Counted from the first letter of the stretch, positions 1 to 9,257 are shown. The stretch: DNA of 64,000 bases from Paraburkholderia sp. HP33-1 (GCF_021390595.1 NZ_JAJEJR010000001.1:2418001-2482000); one strand, 5' to 3'. A program made the numbers and translations. The notes: generated from the sequence alone by a model not told the origin.

Positions 1-2
1 CG

Positions 3-623
3 TATCCGGGTGCGGCGTTACGCGCGGGAATTCCGTTGCGGTGGCGACAGCGCTTCGTGTTGCCCGCGCTGAAAACACCGCTCGTGCGCAAGGTGCTCGA
101 CGTCGTCATGCACCCGGTCGTCGCGGTCACGCTGTTCGTCGGGCTGATCTATTTCTGGTTGCTGTCGCCGATCCATTTCGTCGCAATGCTCGACTGGCGG
201 CTCTATCGCGTCATGAACTGGAGCATGGCGATCGACGGCCTGCTGTTCTGGTGGCTCGTGCTCGATCCGCGTCCGGCGCCGCCCGCGCGTCTGGCGCCTG
301 GCAAGCGCGTGCTCGTCGTGATCGCGGCGATCCCGCCGCAGATCATCCTCGGCGCGTTCATCTTCTTTACGCCCCACGAGCTATATCCGATCTATTCGAT
401 CTGCGGCCGCGCGTTCACGTGGCTGAGCCCGATGCGCGATCAGCAGATCGGCGGGCTCCTGCTATGGATTCCGGGTTCGATGATGAGCGTGATCGGCGCG
501 CTGATCGCGCTGCGTCACTGGATGCGACTGTCGTCACGCGGACGCCTGCGCACCGAGCGGCGCGCGCAAGAGGTGCGCGGGCTCACCCATGCGGCGTCGA
601 CCACCGCGAGCGGGCAGCGCTGA
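3..623 (+). CDS. CtaG-like cytochrome c oxidase assembly protein (caa3_CtaG family), 5' end missing
   Basis: The reading frame is open to the left edge, so the true start lies outside the window. The visible 206 residues are a polytopic membrane protein: hydrophobic segments include VTLFVGLIYFWLLSPIHF, IDGLLFWWLVLD, VLVVIAAIPPQIILGAFIFF and GLLLWIPGSMMSVIGALIAL. The histidines and the short loops resemble the C-terminal half of the caa3_CtaG family, whose members help assemble the copper centre of haem-copper oxidases in the inner membrane. The polar Arg/Ala-rich tail is cytoplasmic in style. The oxidase genes that would confirm the role would lie to the left and are not visible. Confidence 0.75.
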   Translation, partial: YPGAALRAGIPLRWRQRFVLPALKTPLVRKVLDVVMHPVVAVTLFVGLIYFWLLSPIHFVAMLDWRLYRVMNWSMAIDGLLFWWLVLDPRPAPPARLAPGKRVLVVIAAIPPQIILGAFIFFTPHELYPIYSICGRAFTWLSPMRDQQIGGLLLWIPGSMMSVIGALIALRHWMRLSSRGRLRTERRAQEVRGLTHAASTTASGQR

Positions 624-634
624 CACGTTCGCAC

Positions 635-1135
635 TCAGACCGAGCGCATCCATACATGAGGGATGCCGTCTTCGTCGTGGACCTCCGAGACCGGCCTGAA
701 GCCGAACGCGCCGTAAAAGCCTTGTAGATGCGCCTGCGCGTGCAGACGAATCGGCGTATCGGACCACTGGGCTCGGATATGCGCGAGCGAGCGTTCGAGC
801 ATCGCCTTGCCGAGACCGATGCCGCGAAACGGCGCGGTCGTCAACACCCGGCCGATGCGCACGTCGGCATCCGCCGCATCGGGCAACAGCACGCGCAGAT
901 AGCCGGCGAGCGGTGGCAGCGCGGCATCGTCGCCGGGGCCATACGCGAGCAGATGCCAGGCTTCGACGTCGAGCCCGTCGATATCGCCATACACGCAGTT
1001 CTGTTCGACGACGAACACCGCGCTGCGTGCGGCCAGCATCTCATAGACCTCGACGCCCGTCAGGTCCACGAACGCCTTCCAGCGCCATTCGAGTTGGGCG
1101 AGCCGTATGGCGGCGGAGTGCTGCAAATCAATCAT
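635..1135 (-). CDS. ElaA-like GNAT family N-acetyltransferase
   Basis: A 166-residue protein of the acetyl-CoA-dependent GNAT fold. The opening WRWKAFVDLTGVEVYEMLAA followed by RSAVFVVEQNCVYGDIDGLD is the hallmark start of the ElaA subgroup. The acetyl-CoA binding loop is around residues 99-110 (IGRVLTTAPFRGIGLGKAM), with the R-G-x-G-L-G phosphate-binding turn. It ends within about 12 bases of the convergent CtaG-like gene and starts with ATG. The substrate is not known for this subgroup, so only an acetyl-transfer function can be stated. It appears to be a single-gene unit. Confidence 0.85.
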   Translation of the reverse strand: MIDLQHSAAIRLAQLEWRWKAFVDLTGVEVYEMLAARSAVFVVEQNCVYGDIDGLDVEAWHLLAYGPGDDAALPPLAGYLRVLLPDAADADVRIGRVLTTAPFRGIGLGKAMLERSLAHIRAQWSDTPIRLHAQAHLQGFYGAFGFRPVSEVHDEDGIPHVWMRSV

Positions 1136-1264
1136 CGGTAGCTTTTAGAGTCAATGCGCGACAGCGCGGGCAATGATCCGCAATTATGCCGCCCGTGCGC
1201 GCGGAATGACACGTCGCGCGACCGGCCGACTGGCTGTGTTCAGTCGCGAAATCCGCACACGTGC

Positions 1265-2014
1265 TCAGAACACCGCCTGGACGGGTCGTGCGAGACAGTC
1301 GGACAGATTGCCGGGGCCGCACAGATGCAGCGCCCCGACGACCACCAGCGTGCGCTCGCGCGTGTCCAGCAATCCGTTCAGCCGCGCAGCCCACGCGCGA
1401 TTGCGCGCGTCGAGTATCGCGTGACGGATGCCGGGCAGATTGAACATCGGCGATTCGACAGCGATCTGCTGTATCGCGTGCAGATCACCTTCCAGCCACG
1501 CCGCGTGCATCCGTTCGAGTGTGCGCTGCGGCTCGCCGCGGTCGGCCATCAGCATGTCGAGCGCGGCAGCGATCGCTTCGAGCGGAATCGATTCGAGCGC
1601 GACTGCCACGTCCTGCGCGGACTCGAGATAGCGATACGGCTTCGCCTGCGCGATCGCCGAGCGCAGCATGCGCGGCTCGACACCCTCGACGACCTGCTGC
1701 AACAGAGTCGGCGCGACGATCAGCGCGGCCCACGGACGCAGTGTTTCAAGCGGCGCGAGCAGGCCATCGGCTGGCCAGAGCGCCTGAAGCTGCGTCCAGG
1801 CTTCGTCGCGCATGAGCGGCCGCAGTTGTGCCGCGTCGGGGTGCGCCTCGGCTTTGAGAAACGGGAGGATCGTTGCTGGGTCGGACTCGAATACGAACGC
1901 GTCGGCCCAGTCATAGGCCTCGGCGATCCACGGCGGCGTTCGACGGCTCGTTGCGGGAAACAGATGCATCGAGCCGAGCAGGCGGACGTGGGTGCCGGTG
2001 AGTTGGAAATACAT
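1265..2014 (-). CDS. TraB/GumN family protein
   Basis: A 249-residue protein with the two family signatures: G-T-H followed by G-S-M-H-L near the N-terminus (about residues 7-18), and G-A-L-H-L-x-G-P close to the C-terminus (about residues 227-234). The conserved histidines and a Glu in the FVFESD segment are thought to form a metal-dependent protease-like (Tiki/TraB) site. It lacks an obvious signal peptide, unlike many GumN proteins, so the location is uncertain. The ATG start is followed directly by the conserved core. No operon partner is evident, and the biological role is unknown. Confidence 0.8.
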   Translation of the reverse strand: MYFQLTGTHVRLLGSMHLFPATSRRTPPWIAEAYDWADAFVFESDPATILPFLKAEAHPDAAQLRPLMRDEAWTQLQALWPADGLLAPLETLRPWAALIVAPTLLQQVVEGVEPRMLRSAIAQAKPYRYLESAQDVAVALESIPLEAIAAALDMLMADRGEPQRTLERMHAAWLEGDLHAIQQIAVESPMFNLPGIRHAILDARNRAWAARLNGLLDTRERTLVVVGALHLCGPGNLSDCLARPVQAVF

Positions 2015-2254
2015 GCGGCTTCAATGAATACGGGCGATGACGATGCTGCGATTCTATCGCCTGATCTCGATCGGGCGTTAATCGGGACGCGCTACTCGTG
2101 CGCGAGTTAAAAGCACACGCGATAAATAGCGATACAGAAATATTGCGGTGATATATCTGATTCTAAAATTCCTATTATTTCCCGCCTTTTTAAACGACTC
2201 GAGTTCGGTCGTATAGCGCCAGTTTCTCACGCCATTGCTACTGTACGGAACGCT

Positions 2255-2539
2255 TTATAGGGTGCGCCTCATCATTTGAGCAGGACCGATTTTCTGCGCG
2301 TCCGTGATCATCGCGGTGTCGACCTGCGCGAGCCAATCGCCTTCGGATCCGATCCTGATCGCCTGGAATTTGCCGGCCGGCAATTCGACGGTTTCCGTTC
2401 CGACCACACGATACTGCGAATTCTACTTCTGCGAAGCGAACGTCCGTTTCGGATGCTACTCGGTGTAATCGATGGTCTTGCCCGCCGACAACGGCAAAGC
2501 GAGACTCAACAGCATCGCGGCGGTTCTGATTTTCTTCAT
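2255..2539 (-). pseudogene. Remnant of a small secreted protein gene, two in-frame stops
   Basis: Read from the ATG at 2539 leftwards, one uninterrupted frame gives a signal peptide (MKKIRTAAMLLSLALPLSAG), then KTIDYTE, a TAG (2456-2458), HPKRTFASQK, a second TAG (2423-2425), and then about 55 residues to a TAA at 2255. The last stretch, YRVVGTETVELPAGKFQAIRIG, looks like the repeated core of periplasmic proteins with a 'V-x-G-x-E-x-V-x-x-P-A-G-x-F-x-A-x-R-I' pattern. Both TAG codons are single changes from tyrosine codons. The frame is otherwise intact, so decay appears recent. The family assignment is by eye only. Programmed stop read-through is conceivable but less likely. Confidence 0.6.
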
Positions 2540-2726
2540 AGGTCGAATATAAATTTTATGCACAAAAAATAAATGACCCCGACAATCCCGGCAAATGCTC
2601 GATAACCAACATTGAAAAGCACGAAGCCGGCGAGTACTTTACATGAACGTCGCTAGAATGGTTGCGCCCCACGCCGAATTGAATCCACCAATAATCACCA
2701 TACAAATCGAAAAAAACAAAATACAA

Positions 2727-3782
2727 ATGAAATACCACAAAAAGCGAATGACAATAAGACCTGCCATTCTGGCGGCATCGAGCGCGTTGGTATTGTCCGC
2801 ATGTGGCGGAGGTTCGTCCGGCGATTCGGGATCGACGGCAAGCACCTCGAGTCTGAGCGATGCGCAGAAGAACTATGAGAGCTTTGCGCTCACGTCCAAC
2901 GGTGGACTCCACTACGTGGAGGGCAGCCTCTCGTTCAGCACGAGTTCGGCGGGCGCGGTGTCTGTCGGTTCGAGTAGCACGTTTTTCACCACGGACTCCA
3001 GCATTGCTCAAAGCCCTTCCACGGGCACTCAGTCGCTGATTGCCGGGACCACTTCGCTCTCGTCGACGCTCAAGGCGGCAACCGTGAGTAGTGGACGCCA
3101 GATCGTCAATGGCGCGGTTTATGTCGGTGCGGTTCCAGCGCAAGCACGGATCAGCTATGTGGGATCCAACGTGCAGGCAGACTATCTGGCAACGGACGGC
3201 AGTACCGTGATCCAAACCTTGCTCGGCACCAGTTACACCGTCGTTTCGCTGAGCGGCCTGATTTCCGCGTCGCCGTCCGAACTCTTCACGAATAGCGCCT
3301 TGGGCCTGATCACGAATACGATCAACGGGCAATCCCTGTACAACGCGCAGGCAACCTGGCAAGCAGGCGCAGCCTACATCAAGGTGGTACGGCAAACGGT
3401 CGGAGACGAGTTGTACACCTACGACTGCGCCTCACCGGCCACGACAGGCAATAGTCCGACGCCCTGCTCGGGAACGATATCGATACTGGAAAGTTTCTTC
3501 CCCTACGCGAGCACGACGGACGGCAAGACCTACCAGCTCTCCGATGGCCAGATCGTCACGTTGCAGGGCGTTCGCGCATGGGTGGCCAATAGCGTGCTCG
3601 GAGGTAGCACGACCGACTACCGCGTGTACTACCAGTACAACGGCGGCATCTACGCGGGTTACATGATCAGGAGCGGCACGACGATGCAGATCGCTCCGCT
3701 CGGCGGCGGTACGCCGCAAGAGAACTACTACTTTCTGAACAACGCTGCCGTGCAGTCGATCAAATCGGCGATCAACTTCTGA
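2727..3782 (+). CDS. Putative Ser/Thr-rich lipoprotein, function unknown
   Basis: From the ATG at 2727 the product has 351 residues. A Lys/Lys/Arg n-region, a hydrophobic stretch and the lipobox L-S-A-C (Cys26) predict lipidation, followed by a GGGSSGDSGS-type linker. The mature part is rich in Ser, Thr, Gly, Tyr and Asn, looks mostly beta, and has a Cys pair spaced 15 residues apart in YDCASP...PTPCSG. Starts at 2643 or 2748 are also possible; 2727 or 2748 best fits the signal peptide. I do not recognise the family. It sits in the only visibly A+T-rich patch, next to a decayed gene, and is followed by a strong bidirectional terminator, which suggests an accessory gene. An outer-membrane or surface location is inferred. 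Confidence 0.75.
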   Translation: MKYHKKRMTIRPAILAASSALVLSACGGGSSGDSGSTASTSSLSDAQKNYESFALTSNGGLHYVEGSLSFSTSSAGAVSVGSSSTFFTTDSSIAQSPSTGTQSLIAGTTSLSSTLKAATVSSGRQIVNGAVYVGAVPAQARISYVGSNVQADYLATDGSTVIQTLLGTSYTVVSLSGLISASPSELFTNSALGLITNTINGQSLYNAQATWQAGAAYIKVVRQTVGDELYTYDCASPATTGNSPTPCSGTISILESFFPYASTTDGKTYQLSDGQIVTLQGVRAWVANSVLGGSTTDYRVYYQYNGGIYAGYMIRSGTTMQIAPLGGGTPQENYYFLNNAAVQSIKSAINF

Positions 3783-3831
3783 TCGCATTGAAGACGACGT
3801 TTCGGCAAAGGCCGGCGAAAGAGGAACAGAA

Positions 3832-3867
3832 AAAGCAAAAGCCCCGACAAGTCGGGGCTTTTGCTTT
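3832..3867. terminator. Bidirectional rho-independent terminator
   Basis: A perfect 17-base inverted repeat (3832-3848 and 3851-3867) with a G+C-rich core GCCCCGAC/GTCGGGGC and A-rich/T-rich flanks. It can end the lipoprotein transcript on the plus strand and the tRNA-Gly-Gly-Cys transcript on the minus strand. Confidence 0.9.
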
Positions 3868-3878
3868 ACATCAAAGAC

Positions 3879-3952
3879 TGGAGGCGCGAGCCGGAGTCGA
3901 ACCGGCCTAAACGGCTTTGCAGGCCGCTGCATAACCGCTTTGCTATCGCGCC
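3879..3952 (-). tRNA. tRNA-Cys (GCA)
   Basis: 74 bases including an encoded CCA. The acceptor stem GGCGCGA pairs with TCGCGCC, the T-loop is GGTTCGACTCC, and the anticodon is GCA within CTGCAAA. It is the last gene of the tRNA cluster that follows pgsA, matching cysT in the enterobacterial order. Confidence 0.95.
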
Positions 3953-4081
3953 GCAAGCGGACTGGAACCTAGACACGGGTTCTCAGATTTATCTGGCGGT
4001 CACCAGAAGAACCGAAGCTCTGGAAAGTTCAGAACGACCGGCCTTCCAAACAAAAAGGGAAGCGTTGCTTCCCCTGATGTA

Positions 4082-4157
4082 TGGAGCGGGAGACGAGGCT
4101 CGAACTCGCGACCTCAACCTTGGCAAGGTTGCGCTCTACCAACTGAGCTACTCCCGC
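4082..4157 (-). tRNA. tRNA-Gly (GCC), copy 2 of the cluster
   Basis: 76 bases with encoded CCA. The acceptor stem GCGGGAG pairs with CTCCCGC, the anticodon is GCC in TTGCCAA, and the T-arm is GAGTTCGAGCCTC. It differs from the upstream copy by a compensated base pair at the foot of the acceptor stem. Confidence 0.97.
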
Positions 4158-4220
4158 ACTGAACTGCTTCACACCGCGCTGCGTTTTTTACTTCGCCAAA
4201 CATCGCGATGCTTCGAAAAC

Positions 4221-4296
4221 TGGAGCGGGAAACGAGGCTCGAACTCGCGACCTCAACCTTGGCAAGGTTGCGCTCTACCAACTGAGCTATTCCCGC
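4221..4296 (-). tRNA. tRNA-Gly (GCC), copy 1 of the cluster
   Basis: 76 bases with encoded CCA. The acceptor stem is GCGGGAA/TTCCCGC and the anticodon is GCC. It is the first gene after the cluster promoter. It is nearly identical to the second copy, with one acceptor pair changed from G-C to A-T on both sides. Confidence 0.97.
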
Positions 4297-4368
4297 GTTG
4301 TACTGCATTTACTGCTACTGCCCTACTGCGTCTCCGGCGTTTCGCGTTGCGTGCATCGGAGAAACGAG

Positions 4369-4397
4369 ATTATGGAGAAACGACTGAAACGTGTCAA
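4369..4397 (-). promoter_or_regulatory. Sigma-70 promoter of the tRNA-Gly-Gly-Cys cluster
   Basis: On the minus strand, TTGACA (4397-4392), a spacer of exactly 17 bases, and CATAAT (4374-4369). Transcription would begin near 4362, about 65 bases before the first tRNA. This lets the tRNAs be expressed independently of pgsA. Confidence 0.8.
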
Positions 4398-4495
4398 CCC
4401 CTTTTGCCGGCCTCTTTTAAAGAAAACATTTCACTCGTAGTTGTGCGGGGTTCGAACACACTTTTGCGCTCCCACGCGGCCCTTCTTTCACGCCC

Positions 4496-5089
4496 TCACG
4501 CGATGCCACCGCGCTCGCGAATCTGCGGCCACGCAAGCTTCATGTAGTACAGCATCGACCAGATCGTCAGGAACGCGGCAAGATAGATCAGCCACAGGCC
4601 CCACACACGCGTGTCGATCATCACACCGGCGCCGAGCGGCAGCGGGCCATAGAACAGCAGCATCGGAATCGCGGCCATCTGGCAAGCCGTCTTGAACTTG
4701 CCAAGCGAGTTCACCGCGACGCTCTTCGACGCTCCGATTTGCGCCATCCATTCGCGCAGCGCCGAGATCGCGATTTCGCGCCCGACGATCACGAGCGCGA
4801 TCGCCGAATCGATCCGCGTGAGTTGCACGAGCACGAGCAGCGCTGCGGTCACCATCAGCTTGTCGGCGACCGGATCGAGAAACGCGCCGAATGCCGAGGT
4901 CTGATTCCATTTGCGGGCCAGAAAGCCGTCGAACCAGTCGGTAAGCGCCGCAAGGATGAAGATCGTCGCGGCCGCCAGATTGCGGTGTGCGGGACTCATC
5001 ATCATGTCGGGCAAATAGAACACACCGACGACGAGCGGAATCAGGACGATCCGCAGCCAGGTCAGGAATATCGGGAAATTAAACGGCAT
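4496..5089 (-). CDS. pgsA: CDP-diacylglycerol--glycerol-3-phosphate 3-phosphatidyltransferase
   Basis: Makes phosphatidylglycerophosphate, the committed step to phosphatidylglycerol and cardiolipin, in the inner membrane. The 197-residue product has several membrane segments and the full CDP-alcohol phosphotransferase signature: D54-G55, A58-R59, G68, D72, D76, with Asp51 just before. The frame is open further upstream, but MPFNFPIFLTWLRI is the family's usual start and gives the normal length. It lies 158 bases after uvrC on the same strand and before the tRNA-Gly/Cys cluster, the conserved uvrC-pgsA-tRNA order of many proteobacteria. Confidence 0.95.
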   Translation of the reverse strand: MPFNFPIFLTWLRIVLIPLVVGVFYLPDMMMSPAHRNLAAATIFILAALTDWFDGFLARKWNQTSAFGAFLDPVADKLMVTAALLVLVQLTRIDSAIALVIVGREIAISALREWMAQIGASKSVAVNSLGKFKTACQMAAIPMLLFYGPLPLGAGVMIDTRVWGLWLIYLAAFLTIWSMLYYMKLAWPQIRERGGIA

Positions 5090-5247
5090 GGGGCAGGCGC
5101 AGCGTCTGACGAGTGAGTTGCAATTGTGCCGTGTCGCAAGGGCCGCCACAAGCAAGCGGGCGCGGGCATGGCCGTACAGGGGCGGCACGCGCGCCGCGCG
5201 CGGCGCGTGGTTCGCGCTGCGGCTGGCTCAGCGACTCGACCGCAAAT

Positions 5248-7443
5248 TCAATGCAATTGCCGGTAGATCTGCTCGGCGAGCGCCTGCGAAATACCTTCGA
5301 CGCTCGCAAGATCCTCGACGCTCGCGGCCACCACGCCGCGCAAACCGCCAAAGCGCGCGAGCAGGCGCTGACGTCGCTTCGCCCCCACGCCTTCGAGTTC
5401 TTCGAGCCGCGAGGTCTGGCGCGTCTTGCCGCGTTTGGCGCGCATGCCGGTGATCGCGAAGCGGTGCGCTTCGTCGCGGATCTGCGCGACCAGCATCAGC
5501 GCGGCGCTTTCCTTGCCGAGTTCGAGCGGCGTACGGCCGTCCGCGAAAATCAGCGTCTCGAGACCGACCTTGCGCCCTTCGCCCTTCGCGACGCCGACCA
5601 GCATGCCCGTCTCGAGCCCCAGCTCCGTGAACACCTGCCGCGCGATTTCTACCTGCCCCTTGCCGCCATCGATCAGCACGATGGTCGGCAGCACGCCGCC
5701 GGCCGCGGCCGGCTCGGCGGCATCGGCGGCAAGCGACGGATCGGCGGCCGCGTCGCTTTGCGACCCGGCGGCTTCGTCGCTCGCGTTCGCGGCTGCCTGC
5801 GCGACCATCTTCTCGTAGCGGCGCGTCAGCACCTGGCGCATCGCCGCGTAGTCGTCGCCGGGCGTGATGCCGGTGATGTTGTAGCGGCGATACTCGGACG
5901 ACTGCATCTTGTGATGGTGATAGACGACGCACGACGCCTGGGTCGCCTCGCCCATCGTGTGACTGATGTCGAAGCATTCGATGCGCAGATGCGCAAGGTC
6001 GTCACACTCCATGCCGAGCGTGTCGGTCAGCGCGCGTGTGCGCGCCTGCTGCGAGCCCTGCTCCGACAGCAGCCGCGCGAGCGCGAGCCGCGCGTTCTGC
6101 TCGGCCATGGCAAGCCACGCGCGTCGCTGCCCTTGCGGCTGACGCAGCACGGTGACTTTGTGCCCCGCCTGCTCGATCAGCACGTCGACAAGCTCGCGCG
6201 CCGGCGCATGGCTAACCACCAGCACCGGCGGCACGCGATTGCCGAGGTAATGCTGCGCAATGAACGCTTCGAGCACTTCGGATTCGACGCCGCCGGGCGC
6301 GCGGCCTTGGCGTCGCCGGGTAGCGGGAGCTGGTTCGTTTGCTTCCTCGCTCGTATCGTCCGCAATCGCCTCGATCGCTTCTTCGTCACTACCATCGGCG
6401 TCCTCGTCTTCCGATGGCATGTCCCGCGCGATCGCGAGCGCATCGGCCGTGGCGCTCGCCGCTTCGGCTGACGGCGCGACCGCTTGCGTATGCGCCGATG
6501 CGTCGTCCTGCCCGGCTTCGTCTTCGAGCCCCCCCTCCTCCGCGGTCAACGCGCTCTCCACGTGCGCGGGAAAGTACGCCTTGTCGCCGAGGTGCCGCCC
6601 GCCGCGCACCATCGCGAGATTCACGCACACGCGGCCGCCCAGCGCGACCACCGCAAGAATGTCGACGTCGCTATCGCTGCCGACTTCGATCGCCTGCTGA
6701 TGCAGAACCGTCGACAGCGAGCTCATCTGGTTGCGCACCGCCGCGGCCTGCTCGAACTTCAGCTCGCTCGCGAACGCATGCATCTTCTGCTCGAGCTCCT
6801 TCATGACCTCGCCCTGGCGGCCAAGCAGAAAGCGCGACGCGTTGGCGACATCCCGCGCGTAATCCTCTTCGCTGATGTTCGCGACGCACGGCGCCGTGCA
6901 GCGGCCAATCTGATGCAGCAGACACGGCCGCGTGCGGTTGTTGAACACCGAATCTTCGCAGGTGCGCAGCTGGAATACGCGCTGCAGGATCTGGATGCTC
7001 TCGCGCACCGCCCACGCGCTCGGGAACGGACCAAAGTACTGGTTCTTGCGATCGACCGAGCCGCGGTAATAGGCCATGCGCGGAAACTTGTGGCCGGTCA
7101 GCTTCAGATACGGATACGACTTGTCGTCGCGAAACAGGATGTTGTAGCGCGGCGCGAGCGCCTTGATCAGATTGTTCTCGAGCAGCAGCGCTTCGGCCTC
7201 GGAACGCGTGACCGTGGTCTCGATGCGCGCGATCCGCGTAACCATCATCGCGATGCGCGGCGACAGCTGCGTCTTCGTGAAGTAGCTCGATACGCGCTTC
7301 TTCAGATCACGCGCCTTGCCCACGTAGAGCACCGCGCCGCTCGTGTCGTAATAGCGATAGACACCGGGCAGATGCGGCAGTTGGGCGAGCACTTTTTTCG
7401 GCTCGAAAGCGTCGGGGGCGTCGGTTGCTTCGGGTTCGGTCAT
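5248..7443 (-). CDS. uvrC: Excinuclease ABC subunit C
   Basis: Makes both incisions in nucleotide excision repair with UvrA and UvrB. The 731-residue product has the GIY-YIG nuclease domain (PGVYRYY...[12 protein letters not shown], residues 26-50), a Cys cluster ([13 protein letters not shown]), a UVR motif near residues 210-240, the C-terminal RNase-H-like nuclease domain ([29 protein letters not shown]) and a terminal helix-hairpin-helix ([18 protein letters not shown]...[13 protein letters not shown]). It is over 100 residues longer than usual because of two low-complexity Ala/Glu/Asp inserts, one before the second nuclease domain and one inside it. The motifs themselves are intact. It is divergent from earP. 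Confidence 0.97.
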   Translation of the reverse strand: MTEPEATDAPDAFEPKKVLAQLPHLPGVYRYYDTSGAVLYVGKARDLKKRVSSYFTKTQLSPRIAMMVTRIARIETTVTRSEAEALLLENNLIKALAPRYNILFRDDKSYPYLKLTGHKFPRMAYYRGSVDRKNQYFGPFPSAWAVRESIQILQRVFQLRTCEDSVFNNRTRPCLLHQIGRCTAPCVANISEEDYARDVANASRFLLGRQGEVMKELEQKMHAFASELKFEQAAAVRNQMSSLSTVLHQQAIEVGSDSDVDILAVVALGGRVCVNLAMVRGGRHLGDKAYFPAHVESALTAEEGGLEDEAGQDDASAHTQAVAPSAEAASATADALAIARDMPSEDEDADGSDEEAIEAIADDTSEEANEPAPATRRRQGRAPGGVESEVLEAFIAQHYLGNRVPPVLVVSHAPARELVDVLIEQAGHKVTVLRQPQGQRRAWLAMAEQNARLALARLLSEQGSQQARTRALTDTLGMECDDLAHLRIECFDISHTMGEATQASCVVYHHHKMQSSEYRRYNITGITPGDDYAAMRQVLTRRYEKMVAQAAANASDEAAGSQSDAAADPSLAADAAEPAAAGGVLPTIVLIDGGKGQVEIARQVFTELGLETGMLVGVAKGEGRKVGLETLIFADGRTPLELGKESAALMLVAQIRDEAHRFAITGMRAKRGKTRQTSRLEELEGVGAKRRQRLLARFGGLRGVVAASVEDLASVEGISQALAEQIYRQLH

Positions 7444-7669
7444 GCGGGTCGATTGGGTGGGACGGTCTCGCGTTGCCTCGCCGCTTGCGCCGTCTGGCGA
7501 CCGATATCGGGCACCGGAGGTCGTGTCGCGCGTCGCGCCATGCGGCCCGCGTGTCGGGCAAAGGGCGCGCGCGATCGCGAGCGAGGCTTTAGAATCGCCA
7601 GTTTAGAACATTCCGAGTTCGTTCGAACCTGCTCCGCGTCGGCGGAGTCACCGAGCCAGCCGAGCCGCC

Positions 7670-8863
7670 ATGTCCTCCGTCGCGCCCGTTTCCGGACCAC
7701 CCGCTGCCCCTGCCAACCCGATCGCCTGCGATATCTTTTGCGCGGTGATCGACAACTTTGGCGACATCGGCGTGTGCTGGCGCCTCGCGCGCCAACTCGC
7801 ACGCGAGCATGGCTGGCAGGTGCGTGTGTTCGTCGACGATCTGCATGCGTTCCAGCGGCTGTGTCCCTCGCTCGCGCTCGAGCGGGCGCGGCAGACGCTC
7901 GACGGCATCATCATCGAGCACTGGCACGAACCGGCCCACGCGGGCGATACGCTCGAAGTCGCCGACGTCGTGATCGAGGCGTTCGCCTGCGAGCTGCCGC
8001 CCGTCTATATCGCGGCGATGGCCGAACGCGCGCGCGCGCCGCTGTGGTTCAACCTCGAATATCTGAGCGCCGAGGACTGGATCGCCGATTTTCATCTGCG
8101 GCCGTCGCCGCACCCGCGCTACGCGCTCAACAAGACCTTCTTTTTCCCCGGACTCGGCCCCGGCACCGGCGGCGTGCTGAAGGAGCGAGATCTCGATGCG
8201 GCGCGCACCGCGTTCGAGGGCTCGCCGGCCGCCCGCGCCGACTGGTGGCGCAAGACCACCGGCCACGCGCCGCCGCCAGCCGACGCAACCGTGGTGTCGC
8301 TGTTCGCGTACGAAAATCCGGCGGTCGACAGCCTGCTCGAACAATGGCGCGACAGCGTGAGCCCGATCGTGCTGCTGGTGCCCGAGGGACGCATTTCCGG
8401 CGCGCTCGCGCGCTTTTTCGGGCTGCCGTCGTTTACGGCGGGCACCCATGCGACGCGTGGCAACCTCAGCGCCCATTCGCTCGCGTTCACCGAACAGCCC
8501 GGCTACGACGCGCTTCTTTGGGCGAGCGACGTCAATTTCGTGCGCGGCGAGGATTCGTTTGTGCGCGCGCAGTGGGCCGCGAAGCCGTTCGTCTGGCACA
8601 TCTATCCGCAGGCCGACGACGCCCATCTGCCCAAGCTCGACGCCGCACTCGCGCACTACACGCGCACGCTGCCCGCGCAAGCGCGCGCCGCACTCGAACA
8701 TTTCTGGCACGCGTGGAACGGCGCGGGACAGCCGGACTGGGCAGAATTCCAGCGCCACAGTGCGGCGCTGAAGCGGCGCGCCGCCGCGTGGGCGGTCGAA
8801 CTCGAGCAAGTTGGCGATCTCGCCGGAAATCTGACCTCATTCGCAAAAACTCAGTTAAAATAA
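7670..8863 (+). CDS. earP: EF-P arginine rhamnosyltransferase
   Basis: Transfers rhamnose from dTDP-rhamnose to Arg32 of elongation factor P, which is needed to relieve ribosome stalling at polyproline. The 397-residue GT-B protein carries the family start VIDNFGDIGVCWRLARQL, with Asp28 and Asp32 spaced as the two catalytic/binding aspartates of studied EarPs. Near the C-terminus it has the donor-binding segment FVRGEDSFVRAQWAAKPFVWHIYPQ. Its substrate gene efp lies directly downstream on the same strand and keeps Arg32. Both steps of the assignment (family and substrate) agree. Confidence 0.95.
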   Translation: MSSVAPVSGPPAAPANPIACDIFCAVIDNFGDIGVCWRLARQLAREHGWQVRVFVDDLHAFQRLCPSLALERARQTLDGIIIEHWHEPAHAGDTLEVADVVIEAFACELPPVYIAAMAERARAPLWFNLEYLSAEDWIADFHLRPSPHPRYALNKTFFFPGLGPGTGGVLKERDLDAARTAFEGSPAARADWWRKTTGHAPPPADATVVSLFAYENPAVDSLLEQWRDSVSPIVLLVPEGRISGALARFFGLPSFTAGTHATRGNLSAHSLAFTEQPGYDALLWASDVNFVRGEDSFVRAQWAAKPFVWHIYPQADDAHLPKLDAALAHYTRTLPAQARAALEHFWHAWNGAGQPDWAEFQRHSAALKRRAAAWAVELEQVGDLAGNLTSFAKTQLK

Positions 8864-9257
8864 GCGGTTATCCAACGGCCGACGACGCAAGCGCGGCCCG
8901 ATTCGAGCCACAACCCGTGGTCAGCCCGTCTGACCGGTCCCCGTGGAAAAACACAGCACGCGCCTCTGTCTTCGGGCTGGGCACGCAAATGTCAAAAAAG
9001 GGACGCATGTTTGGGCGTGTTGCAGATCGGCGCCACTCGTGTACACGCCCGAAAGGGTAAAGATCAGGTAACGGACAGGTGGAAACGCCGTGGCATCTCG
9101 TCACGGGTCTCCGCCGCGAGCCGATCCCGTTTCAAGCATCCGGGCAGTGCCGCCGCTTTACGCGGCGCACGGCAGGTGGTGAGCGAAACGCCGAAGCCGC
9201 TTGCGCCGTATGCCGTTGAGCAACAGTTAAGCTATTTATCTCGTACAGGACAGTTTT
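8864..9257 (+). other. earP-efp intergenic region, 394 bases
   Basis: No convincing gene is present. It presumably holds an efp promoter and leader. A small G+C hairpin, CGCCGC/GCGGCG with a TTTAC-type loop (9151-9167) and an outer GTG/CAC pair across a one-base bulge, lies about 90 bases before efp. No T-tract follows, so a terminator is unlikely. Confidence 0.5.

Noticed and set aside
2276..2572. A 98-codon plus-strand frame between TraB/GumN and the lipoprotein
   Set aside because: It is the antisense of the decayed secreted-protein gene, which has a signal peptide and a recognisable motif on the minus strand.
7589..8809. A 406-codon minus-strand frame opposite earP
   Set aside because: Shadow of earP, which carries its family motifs; no motif or ribosome site supports the minus-strand frame.
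6484..9060. An 858-codon plus-strand frame across uvrC and earP
   Set aside because: Overlaps two well-identified genes in other frames and has an Arg/Ala/His-rich composition with no recognisable domain.
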